A stretch of DNA of 64,000 bases from contig NZ_FOFF01000031.1 in assembly GCF_900110755.1 (NCBI RefSeq), forward strand, positions 1 to 64,000. The letters are read 5' to 3'. Position numbers and translations under genes: made by a program. Positions 6,541-14,599 of this stretch are shown piece by piece. The notes below the pieces were generated by a model. That model saw nothing but the letters and a program-made list of their open reading frames with translations. It was not told the DNA's origin and did not search any database. This stretch comes from Streptomyces sp. yr375 (GTDB lineage Bacteria; Actinomycetota; Actinomycetes; Streptomycetales; Streptomycetaceae). Each line of letters opens with the position of its first letter. The stretch's first letter is position 1.

Positions 6541-9048
6541 ATGAGTGACGTACGGCCCGGACGACTGAAGGTCTACCTCGGGGCAGCCCCGGGAGTCGGC
6601 AAGACCTACCGCATGCTCGACGAGGGACGGCGCCGCGCCGCCCGAGGGGCGGACGTGGTGGTGGGATTCGCCGAGTGCCACGGCCGCCCCGGTACGGAGG
6701 CGATGCTCGACGGCCTGGAGGTCGTCCCCCGCGCCCGCTGCTTCTACCGCGGCGGACACTTCCAGGAGATGGACCTGGCCGCGGTCCTCGCGCGCCGCCC
6801 GCAGGTCGCGATCGTCGACGAGTTCGCCCACAGCAACGTCCCGGGCGACGGCCGCAACGCCAAGCGCTGGCAGGACATCGAGACACTGCTCGACGCCGGC
6901 ATAGACGTCGTCACCGCGCTGAACGTCCAGCACCTGGCCTCACTCAACGACGTGGTCGAGAAGATCACCGGGGTACCGCAGCACGAGACGGTCCCCGACG
7001 AGGTCGTACGGCGCGCCCACCAGGTCGAGCTGGTGGACATGCCGGCCGAGGGGCTGCGCCGCCGCATGGCGCACGGCAACATCTACACCCCCGAGAAGAT
7101 CGACGCGGCGCTCGCGAACTACTTCCGGCCCGGAAACCTGACCGCGCTGCGGCAGCTGGCGCTGCTGTGGGTGGCCGACCGGGTCGACGAGGCGCTCCAG
7201 GAGTACCGCTCCCAGCACGGCATCGGTGGGGTGTGGGAGACCCGGGAGCGGGTTGTCGTGGCTCTGACCGGCGGCCCGGAGGGCGACACGCTGATCCGCC
7301 GGGCCGCCCGTATCGCAGCCCGCTCGGCCGGGGGCGATCTGCTCGCCGTGCACGTGGCCCGCAGCGACGGCCTCGCGGCCGGAGTCTCGCACGCCTCCCT
7401 GGCCCGGCAACGGCGGCTGGTGGAGGACCTGGGCGGGAGCTACCACTCGGTCGTCGGCGACGACGTGTCCACCGCGCTGGTGGACTTCGCCCGTGCCGAG
7501 AACGCCACCCAGCTCGTCCTCGGCACCAGCCGCCGCGGCCGCTTCGAGCGGTTCCTGACCGGACCCGGCACGGGGGAGACGGTGACCGCCCTCTCCGGTG
7601 ACATCGACGTCCACCGGGTCACGCACGAGCGGGCCGGCCGCGGGACCCTGCTGCCGTCCCGGCGACGCACCCTGTCCACGCGGCGGCTGATCGCGGGTCC
7701 GGTCGCAGGGCTGGTGCTCCCGGTGCTGCTCACGGCCGTCCTGGCGCAGGTGCGCGGGACGGTGAACCTGACCAGCGAGGCGCTGCTGTTCCTGCTCGCC
7801 GTGGTGGGGGTGGCCTGCATAGGCGGGGTCACCTCGGCGGTGATCGCGTCGTTGACGGCGTCGCTGCTGCTCAACTACTGGTTCATCCCGCCCATCGGGC
7901 AGTTCACCCTGGACGATCCCAACGCCCTGTTGGCGCTGGGAGTGTTCGCGGTCGTGGCCGCCACCGTGGCCGCCGTCGTCGACCGCTCCCTGCGCCTGTC
8001 ACGCCGCTCGGCCCGTGCCACCGCCGAGGCCGAGACCATGTCGTCCCTGGCCGGCACCATCGTGCGCGGCGGCGCGACCATTCCGGCGCTGCTGGAACGT
8101 ACCCGGGAGACCTTCGGCATGGAGTCTGCGGAACTCGTGGACGAGCCGCCCGATGCCAACGGCGTGACAGCCGTGCCGGCCGGTCCCGACGCGTATCTCG
8201 TCCTGGCCGGCCGCACTCTGTCGTCGTCCGAGCGGCGGGTGCTGGCCGCCTTCGCCGCACACGTCGGAGCCGCGGTGGAACGGGCCCGGCTCGCCGAGGC
8301 CGCCGCCGAGATCGAGCCGGTCAAGGCCGCCGACCGGATGCGTACGGCGCTGCTGCGGGCCGTCGGCCACGACCTGCGCACACCGCTCGCCGCGGGCTGG
8401 GCCGCGGTCACCTCGCTGCGCAGCCGGGACGTCGAGTTCTGCGCCGAGGACCGCGAGGAACTCCTCGCCACCGCCGACGAGTCCATGGCCAAACTCAACC
8501 GGCTGGTGGAGAACCTCCTCGACCTCAGCCGTCTGGAGGCCGGAGTCCTCACCCTGAACCTCCGCGCCACCACGCTTGAGGAGGTGCTCCCCATGGCGCT
8601 CGCGGACACGACCGGCGTCGAAGTGACGGACACCCAGGGGATTCCCGCGGTGCAGGCCGATCCGCCCTTGCTGGAGCGCGTGATCGCCAGCCTGGTCGGA
8701 AACGCCGCCCGCCACACGCCTGAGGGGCAGAAGGCGCTGGTGACCGCCAGTGCACTGGCCGGCCGGGTCGAGTTGCGTGTCGTCGACCGGGGGCCCGGCC
8801 TTCCCGCCGACAGCCGGGAGCGGCTCTTCGAGCCGTTCCAGCGGCTCGGCGACACGGACAACACCACCGGGCTCGGCCTCGGGCTGGCCCTCGCCCGTGG
8901 TCTGACCGAGGCGATGAACGGCACCCTCACTCCCGAGGACACCCCGGGCGGCGGCCTGACCATGGTCGTGTCGCTGCCCTTCGCCGAACAGGCCGAATCG
9001 TCGGAGTACCCGGACCCCAGCGGTGCGCAGAGATTAGGAGGTGCCTGA
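6541..9048 (+). CDS. KdpD-like sensor histidine kinase (second KdpD)
   Basis: 835 residues with complete KdpD architecture. The KdpD N-terminal ATP-binding domain (residues about 8-220) has Walker A GAAPGVGKT and VAIVDEFAHSNVPG. A Usp-like domain follows (about 240-355), then four TM helices of the DUF4118 type (about 380-490), a GAF-like segment, HisKA with His610 in VGHDLRTPLA, and a HATPase with N, G1 (DRGPGLP) and G2 (GLGLGLALARG) boxes. It is a full-length paralogue of the kinase at 18223. No response regulator adjoins it; KdpE at 17543 is the likely partner, by inference. The ATG has no good Shine-Dalgarno. A nine-codon frame (6522-6548) with GGGGGAG upstream overlaps it as ATGAGTGA, suggesting coupling. 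Confidence 0.92.
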   Translation: MSDVRPGRLKVYLGAAPGVGKTYRMLDEGRRRAARGADVVVGFAECHGRPGTEAMLDGLEVVPRARCFYRGGHFQEMDLAAVLARRPQVAIVDEFAHSNVPGDGRNAKRWQDIETLLDAGIDVVTALNVQHLASLNDVVEKITGVPQHETVPDEVVRRAHQVELVDMPAEGLRRRMAHGNIYTPEKIDAALANYFRPGNLTALRQLALLWVADRVDEALQEYRSQHGIGGVWETRERVVVALTGGPEGDTLIRRAARIAARSAGGDLLAVHVARSDGLAAGVSHASLARQRRLVEDLGGSYHSVVGDDVSTALVDFARAENATQLVLGTSRRGRFERFLTGPGTGETVTALSGDIDVHRVTHERAGRGTLLPSRRRTLSTRRLIAGPVAGLVLPVLLTAVLAQVRGTVNLTSEALLFLLAVVGVACIGGVTSAVIASLTASLLLNYWFIPPIGQFTLDDPNALLALGVFAVVAATVAAVVDRSLRLSRRSARATAEAETMSSLAGTIVRGGATIPALLERTRETFGMESAELVDEPPDANGVTAVPAGPDAYLVLAGRTLSSSERRVLAAFAAHVGAAVERARLAEAAAEIEPVKAADRMRTALLRAVGHDLRTPLAAGWAAVTSLRSRDVEFCAEDREELLATADESMAKLNRLVENLLDLSRLEAGVLTLNLRATTLEEVLPMALADTTGVEVTDTQGIPAVQADPPLLERVIASLVGNAARHTPEGQKALVTASALAGRVELRVVDRGPGLPADSRERLFEPFQRLGDTDNTTGLGLGLALARGLTEAMNGTLTPEDTPGGGLTMVVSLPFAEQAESSEYPDPSGAQRLGGA

Positions 9049-9053
9049 CGATC

Positions 9054-9860
9054 ATGGAGACCGGCACAGGCCGGCTGTCGCACCGCACGGCAGGACCGCG
9101 CGTCGCGTCGGCGGGTGCCTGGCCACTGCGGGACCGGCTCGCCCTGACGGCGGGCCTGGCCGCTCCGTTCCTGGTGGCCCTCGCCCTGGTCCCGTTCCGC
9201 ACGGACCTGTCCCACACCAACGCCGCCCTCATCCTCGTCGTGGTGGTCGTCGCGGTCGCCGCGCTGGGGAGCCGTACGGCGGGTGCGCTCGCGGCGCTCT
9301 CCGCGGCGGCCTGGTTCGCCCGCGGCGTAGCCGCAATCGGACACAGCTTCCTCACGCGGCCGTACGAGACGTTCGACATCACCGCGTCCGCCGACGTCGA
9401 GACGGCCGTGCTCCTGTTGCTCGTCGGCATCATCGTGTCCCAACTGGCGGCCCGGGCGCGCCGGTTGGAGGTCATCACGGTGACCGACGCGGATCACCTG
9501 TCCCGGATCCACCGCACAGCCGCCCTCGCCCAGTCGGCCGACTCCGCGGACACCGTGGTCGACCACGTCCGCCGGGAACTCACCGACCTCCTCGCCCTGA
9601 GCGCCTGCCGCTTCGAGTACGGCACCCTCATCGGCCGCCCGCCCCGACTGTTGAAGGACGGCAGTGTGACGGGGGCGAGCGCCTGGCCACAGGATGAGAT
9701 CGAACTGCGGACCTACGGCAACGGCCACTACCTCGGCCGCTTCATGCTGACCCCCGGCCCGGGCCCCGTACCCCTGCTCCAGGCACGCCTGGTGGCACTC
9801 ACCCTGGCCGACCAGACGGGCGCGGCGCCGGACACGGCGGGGCCGGTGCGGGAGGACTGA
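9054..9860 (+). CDS. DUF4118 membrane receptor with GAF-like domain, no kinase
   Basis: 268 residues, ATG 9054, AGGAGG at 9036-9041 inside the end of the upstream kinase gene, so the two are cotranscribed. Four TM helices (about residues 30-135) include ARGVAAIGHSFLTRPYETFD, the short loop typical of the KdpD membrane domain (DUF4118). A soluble GAF-like half follows (about 150-250) with ADTVVDHVRRELTDLLAL and CRFEYGTLIG. There is no His box or ATPase. It resembles the membrane-plus-GAF middle of KdpD and could heterodimerise with a KdpD to change its sensing. That role is inference. Confidence 0.8.
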   Translation: METGTGRLSHRTAGPRVASAGAWPLRDRLALTAGLAAPFLVALALVPFRTDLSHTNAALILVVVVVAVAALGSRTAGALAALSAAAWFARGVAAIGHSFLTRPYETFDITASADVETAVLLLLVGIIVSQLAARARRLEVITVTDADHLSRIHRTAALAQSADSADTVVDHVRRELTDLLALSACRFEYGTLIGRPPRLLKDGSVTGASAWPQDEIELRTYGNGHYLGRFMLTPGPGPVPLLQARLVALTLADQTGAAPDTAGPVRED

Positions 9861-9872
9861 CAGCGGTGGCTA

Positions 9873-10430
9873 TTACTCCAGGCCGGAGATCCTGAACACG
9901 GACTCGGCGGTCTCGCGGTCCACGCGCTCCGAGACACGGCGCAGCGCGGTCTCGCCGCACACCAGCGTGCCGACCGCCACCGACTTCCGTGCGTCCTCGT
10001 CGAGGCGGTACCAGAGCTGGGGATTGGTCACGAGGACGTCCGGGTCGATCTCGACGCGTCCACCGAACGCGTCCCGCAGCAGGAGCCGTTGCGAGATGCC
10101 GTCCAGGCAGCGGACGGATACCAGCGCATCCGTACGGACCCGGTGCTCCCGCAGCATCCGACGTGAGGACAGCCAGCCCTCGCCGGCGGACACCCGGGCG
10201 GGAAACAACGCGACGAACAGCAGCCCTGCCAGGCCCAGCCACAGTGCGGCACGCCAGGGGGCGAGCCGCCCGGAACCCCAGTCGATCAGGAGGAGCAGGA
10301 CGAGCAGGACGCCCGCGCAGCGGACGGAACTCCACAACTCCTGTACCCACTGGAGGCCGTTGGTTGCCTCACCGGGCTTCTCTCCGTGTGCGTCGACCGG
10401 TTCGTGTCGCGCGTCGTCGCGGCGTCCCAT
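9873..10430 (-). CDS. Two-TM membrane protein with PH-like domain (paralogue 2)
   Basis: 185 residues from ATG 10430. Two hydrophobic helices (about residues 38-80) precede a soluble domain with FPARVSAGEGWLSSRR, VRTDALVSVRCLDG and LLLRDAFGGRVEIDPDVLVT, ending FRISGLE. It is paralogous along its length to the protein at 468-986, and its promoter has the same geometry, with seven bases from -10 to ATG (probably leaderless). A longer frame to 10565 would run through the operator and is rejected. It converges with the DUF4118 gene (12 bp gap). Function unknown. Confidence 0.75.
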   Translation of the reverse strand: MGRRDDARHEPVDAHGEKPGEATNGLQWVQELWSSVRCAGVLLVLLLLIDWGSGRLAPWRAALWLGLAGLLFVALFPARVSAGEGWLSSRRMLREHRVRTDALVSVRCLDGISQRLLLRDAFGGRVEIDPDVLVTNPQLWYRLDEDARKSVAVGTLVCGETALRRVSERVDRETAESVFRISGLE

Positions 10431-10437
10431 ACCGGTG

Positions 10438-10520
10438 ACGGTAGAGATCCGGAGAACCCGATCGGCACACTTTGATGCGCCTCTGACGGATATCCGCCGC
10501 TTCTTGACGCCCTGACTGCG
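10438..10520 (-). promoter_or_regulatory. Four-half-site operator and -10 for paralogue 2
   Basis: Minus-strand half-sites CGCAGT (10520), CGTCAA (10509), CGTCAG (10488) and CATCAA (10477): steps 11, 21, 11. TACCGT at 10438-10443 lies 28 nt after the last one, and ATG 10430 follows after seven bases. Confidence 0.7.
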
Positions 10521-10570
10521 GTGTACGGCAGTCCCGAGCGACGGAACGACAGTCGCCTGGATCACACGGC

Positions 10571-10619
10571 CGTCAAGATCCCGTCAGGGTCTGGCTCTTC
10601 AGCGCGAAGATGCCGCAAG
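10571..10619 (+). promoter_or_regulatory. Four-half-site operator for the KimA-like permease
   Basis: CGTCAA at 10571, CGTCAG at 10582, CGCGAA at 10603 and CGCAAG at 10614 keep the 11-21-11 steps; the downstream pair is weaker. It is separate from, and divergent to, the operator at 10477-10520. Confidence 0.6.
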
Positions 10620-10714
10620 GACCAGTCGGGAGCGACGGGATTCGGACAGAACCTGGAGTGCACCGCGCACTCCTCAGCCCCTGTGCGTGGCCTTGGAAGA
10701 AGGAGCACGCACCC

Positions 10715-12556
10715 ATGTCCGTCCTGACGACCGAGCCGGACGCCGTCCCCGCCGGTGAGGAACCGCCGGATACCGGCGAACGTCATCGCCTGACCACGCT
10801 CACCGGCCTCGCCGCGCTGTCGCTGGACGCGATGGCGTCGGTGGCGTACGGCCCCGAGGCGATCGTCCTCGTCCTGGCCGCCGCGGGTGGGCACGGACTC
10901 GGCTTCACGCTCCCGGTGACGCTGGCCATCGCGGGCCTGCTGGCGGTGCTGGTCGCCTCGTACCGGCAGGTGATCGCAGCCTTCCCGGACGGCGGCGGGT
11001 CGTACGCCGTCGCGAAGACGCACCTGGGCGCCCGTACGAGCCTGGTCGCGGCAGCCTCCCTCGTCCTGGACTACGTCCTCAACGTGGCTGTCGCCGTCAC
11101 GGCCGGCGTAGCCGCCCTGACCTCCGCCTTCCCGTCCCTCTACGACGACCGGCTGTGGCTCTGCCTGGCGGTGCTAGCCCTGATCACGGGCGTGAACCTG
11201 CGGGGCATCGTGGAGTCGGCGAGGGCGTTCATCGTGCCGACGGCGGTCTTCGTAGGCTCCATCTTCGTCCTCATCGCGGTCGGCCTGTTCCGGTCGGAAC
11301 CGGTGAGCACCGCCACCGCGGCGGGACACGCCACGGCACTCGCGGACAACGCCTCCACGGTGGGCGCGCTGCTCTTGCTGAAAGCTTTCGCCTCAGGTTG
11401 CGCCGCACTGACCGGAGTGGAGGCCATCGCCAACGCCGTGCCGTCCTTCCGCCGCCCGCGCGTGAAGCGGGCCCAGCGCGCGGAGGTCGCCCTCGGCGCG
11501 GTGCTCGGCGTGATGCTGATCGGGCTGTCGGTGCTGATCTCCCGCTTCCACCTCCAGCCGGTCCAGGGCGTCACCGTCCTCGCCCAGCTCGCGGACGCCT
11601 CGCTCGGCCACAACTGGGCTTTCTACGTCATCCAGTTCGCGACGATGATCCTGCTCGCCCTGTCCGCGAACACGTCCTTCGGCGGCCTGCCGGTGCTGCT
11701 GAAGCTGCTGGCCCGCGACAACTACGCGCCGCACGTGTTCGCGCTGAAGGCCGACCGCCAGGTGCACCGGCACGGCGTCCTCGCCCTGGCCGTGGTCTCG
11801 GCCGCGCTGCTGGTGTTCTCCGGCGGCGACACCAACACCCTGGTGCCGCTGTTCGCGATCGGTGTCTTCGTCGGCTTCACCGTCGCGCAGGTGGGCATGG
11901 TCCGGCACTGGCGGTTGGAGCGTGGGCCCGGCTGGAAGGGCAAGGCGCTGCTCAACGGGTTCGGCGCGCTCCTCACCGGCGTCGCGACCGTCGTCGTCAC
12001 GGCGTCGAAGTTCGAGGAGGGCGCCTGGCTGATCGTGATCGCGCTGCCCCTGCTGGTGCTCGCCTTCGAGACCGTCCACCGCGCTTACCGCCGGATCGGT
12101 GAACGCCTCGGCCTCGGCAGCATCCCCGAGCACCCCCACCGCGACCGCTCGGTGGTGATCGTGCCGGTCTCCTCACTGTCCCGCCTCACCTCGGAGGCCC
12201 TGACCGCCGCCGCCTCCCTCGGCGACGAGGTCCGTGCGGTCACCGTCTGCTACCCCGACCCCGAGGACCGGGCCCAGATGCACACCCTGGAGCGTGCGTG
12301 GGCGCAGTGGGACCCGGGCGTCCCGCTGGTCCGGCTGACGTGCGAGCGCCGCACCCTCGGCCGACCCATCGCCGCGTACGTCCGCGAGGTGACGGCGTCG
12401 GAGCCGGCCACCCGGGTCACCGTCCTGATCCCGGAACTGGAGCCGGAGCGGCTGTGGCAGCGGCTGCTGCAGAACCAGCGCGGCGCCGTCGTCGCGCACG
12501 CGGTACGGCGGGAAACCGACGCCGTGATCTGCAGGCTGCGCTTCCGGTTGTTCTGA
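10715..12556 (+). CDS. KimA-like APC superfamily potassium importer
   Basis: 613 residues, ATG 10715, AAGGAG upstream. About twelve TM helices (residues 25-470) are followed by a cytosolic domain of about 130 residues (HRDRSVVIVPVSSLSRLTSE onward) of Usp-like fold, as in Bacillus KimA, which is of similar length. LSLDAMASVAYGPEA keeps an Asp-Tyr pair seven residues apart, as reported for the KimA K+ site (D36/Y43), and TGVEAIANAVP and VLDYVLNVAVAV match other substrate-helix regions. KimA imports K+ with protons. Setting and operator support K+ over amino acid transport, although the broad family also includes amino acid permeases. No c-di-AMP riboswitch fits in the short leader. Confidence 0.8.
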   Translation: MSVLTTEPDAVPAGEEPPDTGERHRLTTLTGLAALSLDAMASVAYGPEAIVLVLAAAGGHGLGFTLPVTLAIAGLLAVLVASYRQVIAAFPDGGGSYAVAKTHLGARTSLVAAASLVLDYVLNVAVAVTAGVAALTSAFPSLYDDRLWLCLAVLALITGVNLRGIVESARAFIVPTAVFVGSIFVLIAVGLFRSEPVSTATAAGHATALADNASTVGALLLLKAFASGCAALTGVEAIANAVPSFRRPRVKRAQRAEVALGAVLGVMLIGLSVLISRFHLQPVQGVTVLAQLADASLGHNWAFYVIQFATMILLALSANTSFGGLPVLLKLLARDNYAPHVFALKADRQVHRHGVLALAVVSAALLVFSGGDTNTLVPLFAIGVFVGFTVAQVGMVRHWRLERGPGWKGKALLNGFGALLTGVATVVVTASKFEEGAWLIVIALPLLVLAFETVHRAYRRIGERLGLGSIPEHPHRDRSVVIVPVSSLSRLTSEALTAAASLGDEVRAVTVCYPDPEDRAQMHTLERAWAQWDPGVPLVRLTCERRTLGRPIAAYVREVTASEPATRVTVLIPELEPERLWQRLLQNQRGAVVAHAVRRETDAVICRLRFRLF

Positions 12557-12608
12557 CGCACCCCGACGCGCCCGACAGCGGCCCCTTGTCACAGGTCGGC
12601 GCAGGTGC

Positions 12609-12657
12609 CGTAAGAGTTCCGTCAAAGGTGTACGACACGCCGTAAGGGACCCGTCAA
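12609..12657 (+). promoter_or_regulatory. Four-half-site operator of the kdp operon
   Basis: CGTAAG (12609), CGTCAA (12620), CGTAAG (12641) and CGTCAA (12652): steps 11, 21, 11. A TCTAGT/TAGTCG -10 candidate lies about 35 nt downstream (near 12691). kdp promoters are classic KdpE targets, which anchors the proposed identity of the motif. Confidence 0.75.
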
Positions 12658-12756
12658 CGGCACTCGATTCCGGCCAGAGACGGGGTTTCCTCTAGTCGTC
12701 CGATCCGCTCGCGGACGAATCGCTGCGGATTCCAGAACCTCCTCTAGGAGCTCGCG

Positions 12757-12840
12757 ATGGCCGATCTGGCCTTCGTCGTCACCACGATCGCGGTGTTCGC
12801 GTTGGTGGCCCTCGTCGCCAAGGGGGTGACCAAGCTGTGA
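12757..12840 (+). CDS. 27-residue single-helix membrane peptide ahead of kdpF
   Basis: ATG 12757 with AGGAG seven bases upstream encodes [20 protein letters not shown] followed by AKGVTKL. It is one hydrophobic helix with a basic C-terminal end, so probably N-out. Its TGA overlaps the kdpF GTG (GTGA, 12837-12840), giving translational coupling. It resembles KdpF in size but not in sequence, since the PERF tail is lacking. It may be an extra small subunit or regulator of the KdpABC complex. Too short for firm homology; the ribosome site and coupling are the best evidence. Confidence 0.65.
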   Translation: MADLAFVVTTIAVFALVALVAKGVTKL

Positions 12841-12926
12841 CCGCCGAGAACATCGTCGGCCTCGTCGTGGCCGTCGCCCTGCTGGGCTATCTCGTCCTCG
12901 CCCTGATCTTCCCGGAGAGGTTCTGA
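12837..12926 (+). CDS. kdpF: KdpF, small subunit of the K+-transporting ATPase
   Basis: GTG 12837 encodes 29 residues, [20 protein letters not shown] then LALIFPERF, the standard KdpF pattern of one TM helix ending in a Pro-Glu-(Arg/Lys)-Phe tail. KdpF stabilises the KdpABC complex in the membrane. It overlaps the upstream 27-residue frame by four bases and ends 8 bp before kdpA. Confidence 0.93.
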   Translation: MTAENIVGLVVAVALLGYLVLALIFPERF

Positions 12927-12934
12927 GACACGAC

Positions 12935-14599
12935 ATGGGTCCCGTACTTGCCGGCTTCCTCCAACTGCTCGCCCTGATAGGAGCACTGGCGCTCGCCTAC
13001 GTCCCGCTTGGCAACTACATGGCCAAGGTCTACTCCTCCGACAAGCACTGGCGTGTCGAGAAGTGGATCTACAAGGGCATCGGTGCCAACCCCGACACCG
13101 AGATGCGCTGGCTCGCCTATCTGCGCGGCGTGCTGGCCTTTTCCGCGATCGGCGTCCTCTTCCTCTACCTGCTCCAGCGGATCCAGGGCGTGCTCCCCGG
13201 TTCGCTGGGCTTCTCGTCGATCTCGCCGGCGCAGGCGTTCAACACCGCCACGTCGTTCGTCACCAACACCAACTGGCAGTCGTACTACGGCGAGCAGGCC
13301 ATGGGCCACGTCGTACAGACCGCCGGTCTGGCCGTGCAGAACTTCGTCTCCGCGGCCGTCGGCATCGCCGTCGCGGTGGCTCTCGTACGGGGCTTCGCGC
13401 GCTCCCGTACCGGTGAGCTGGGCAACTTCTGGGCCGACCTGGTGCGCGGCATCATGCGCATCCTGATCCCCGGCTCGATCATCGCGGCGATCGTGCTGGT
13501 CGCCTGCGGTGCCATCCAGAACTTCTCCGGGATCCACGAGGTCGGCCAGTTCATGGGCGGCCACCAGCAGTGGAACGGCGGCGCGGTCGCCTCGCAGGAG
13601 GCCATCAAGGAGTTCGGCACCAACGGCGGCGGCTACTTCAACGCCAACTCCGCGCACCCCTTCGAGAACCCGACCCCGTTCACGAACCTCTTCGAGATCT
13701 TCCTGCTGCTGGTGATCCCGTTCTCGCTGACGCGTACCTTCGGCGTGATGGTCGGGAGCGTGAAGCAGGGCTACGCGATTCTCGCCACCATGGCCACCAT
13801 CTGGCTCGGCTTCGTCCTCCTGATGATGTGGACCGAGTTTGCGCACCACGGCCCGGCGCTGCAGGCCGCGGGCGGTGCGTTGGAGGGCAAGGAAACACGC
13901 TTCGGTGTCGGGGCCTCGTCCATCTTCGCGGTGTCGACCACGCTGACCTCGACGGGCGCGGTGGACTCCTTCCACTCCTCGTTCACCGGTCTCGGCGGCG
14001 GAATCACCATCCTGGGCATGCAGCTCGGCGAGATCGCACCCGGTGGTACCGGCTCCGGCCTCTACGGCATGCTGATCATGGCGGTCATCGCGGTGTTCAT
14101 CGCCGGTCTGATGGTGGGCCGTACGCCCGAGTACCTGGGCAAGAAGATCGGCACCCGCGAGATGAAGCTCGCGGCCTGCTACATCCTGATCACACCGGCC
14201 CTGGTGCTGATCTTCGCGGCGGCCTCCATGGCGCTGCCGACCCCGCCGCACTCGATGCTGAACTCCGGCGCGCACGGCTTCTCCGAGGTGCTGTACGCCT
14301 TCACCTCCGCCGCCAACAACAACGGCTCCGCCTTCGCGGGCCTGAACGCGAACACCGACTGGTTCAACACCATGACCGGGCTCGCGATGGTGCTCGGGCG
14401 CTTCCTGCCGATGGTGTTCGTGCTGGCGCTGGCCGGTTCGCTCGCCGAGCAGAGGCCGGTCCCGGCGACCGCGGGCACCCTGCGCACCGAGAAGCCCCTG
14501 TTCACGGGGTTGCTGGTGGGCGCGATCCTGATCATCACCGGTCTGACCTACTTCCCGGCGCTGGCGCTGGGACCGCTGGCCGAGGGGCTGGCGTCATGA
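12935..14599 (+). CDS. kdpA: KdpA, potassium-binding and channel-like subunit
   Basis: 554 residues, the family's usual length, with about ten TM helices. All four selectivity-filter loops are present: [41 protein letters not shown] and [16 protein letters not shown]. KdpA takes K+ from outside and passes it by an internal tunnel to KdpB. ATG 12935 has GAGAGG at the end of kdpF as ribosome site. The stop overlaps the kdpB start (ATGA). No substitution in the filter loops was seen. Confidence 0.97.
   Translation: MGPVLAGFLQLLALIGALALAYVPLGNYMAKVYSSDKHWRVEKWIYKGIGANPDTEMRWLAYLRGVLAFSAIGVLFLYLLQRIQGVLPGSLGFSSISPAQAFNTATSFVTNTNWQSYYGEQAMGHVVQTAGLAVQNFVSAAVGIAVAVALVRGFARSRTGELGNFWADLVRGIMRILIPGSIIAAIVLVACGAIQNFSGIHEVGQFMGGHQQWNGGAVASQEAIKEFGTNGGGYFNANSAHPFENPTPFTNLFEIFLLLVIPFSLTRTFGVMVGSVKQGYAILATMATIWLGFVLLMMWTEFAHHGPALQAAGGALEGKETRFGVGASSIFAVSTTLTSTGAVDSFHSSFTGLGGGITILGMQLGEIAPGGTGSGLYGMLIMAVIAVFIAGLMVGRTPEYLGKKIGTREMKLAACYILITPALVLIFAAASMALPTPPHSMLNSGAHGFSEVLYAFTSAANNNGSAFAGLNANTDWFNTMTGLAMVLGRFLPMVFVLALAGSLAEQRPVPATAGTLRTEKPLFTGLLVGAILIITGLTYFPALALGPLAEGLAS

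Noticed and set aside
9041-9697. Arg/Pro-rich 218-residue frame over the DUF4118 gene
   Set aside because: Shadow frame with no domain; the 9054 frame has a ribosome site, TM helices and homology.
10620-10714. ydaO-type c-di-AMP riboswitch before the KimA-like gene
   Set aside because: The leader is about 95 nt, too short, and shows only a small hairpin.
13570-14595. Long N-terminal extension of KdpB overlapping kdpA
   Set aside because: It is the open kdpA shadow frame; homology begins after ATG 14596, which has the ATGA overlap.
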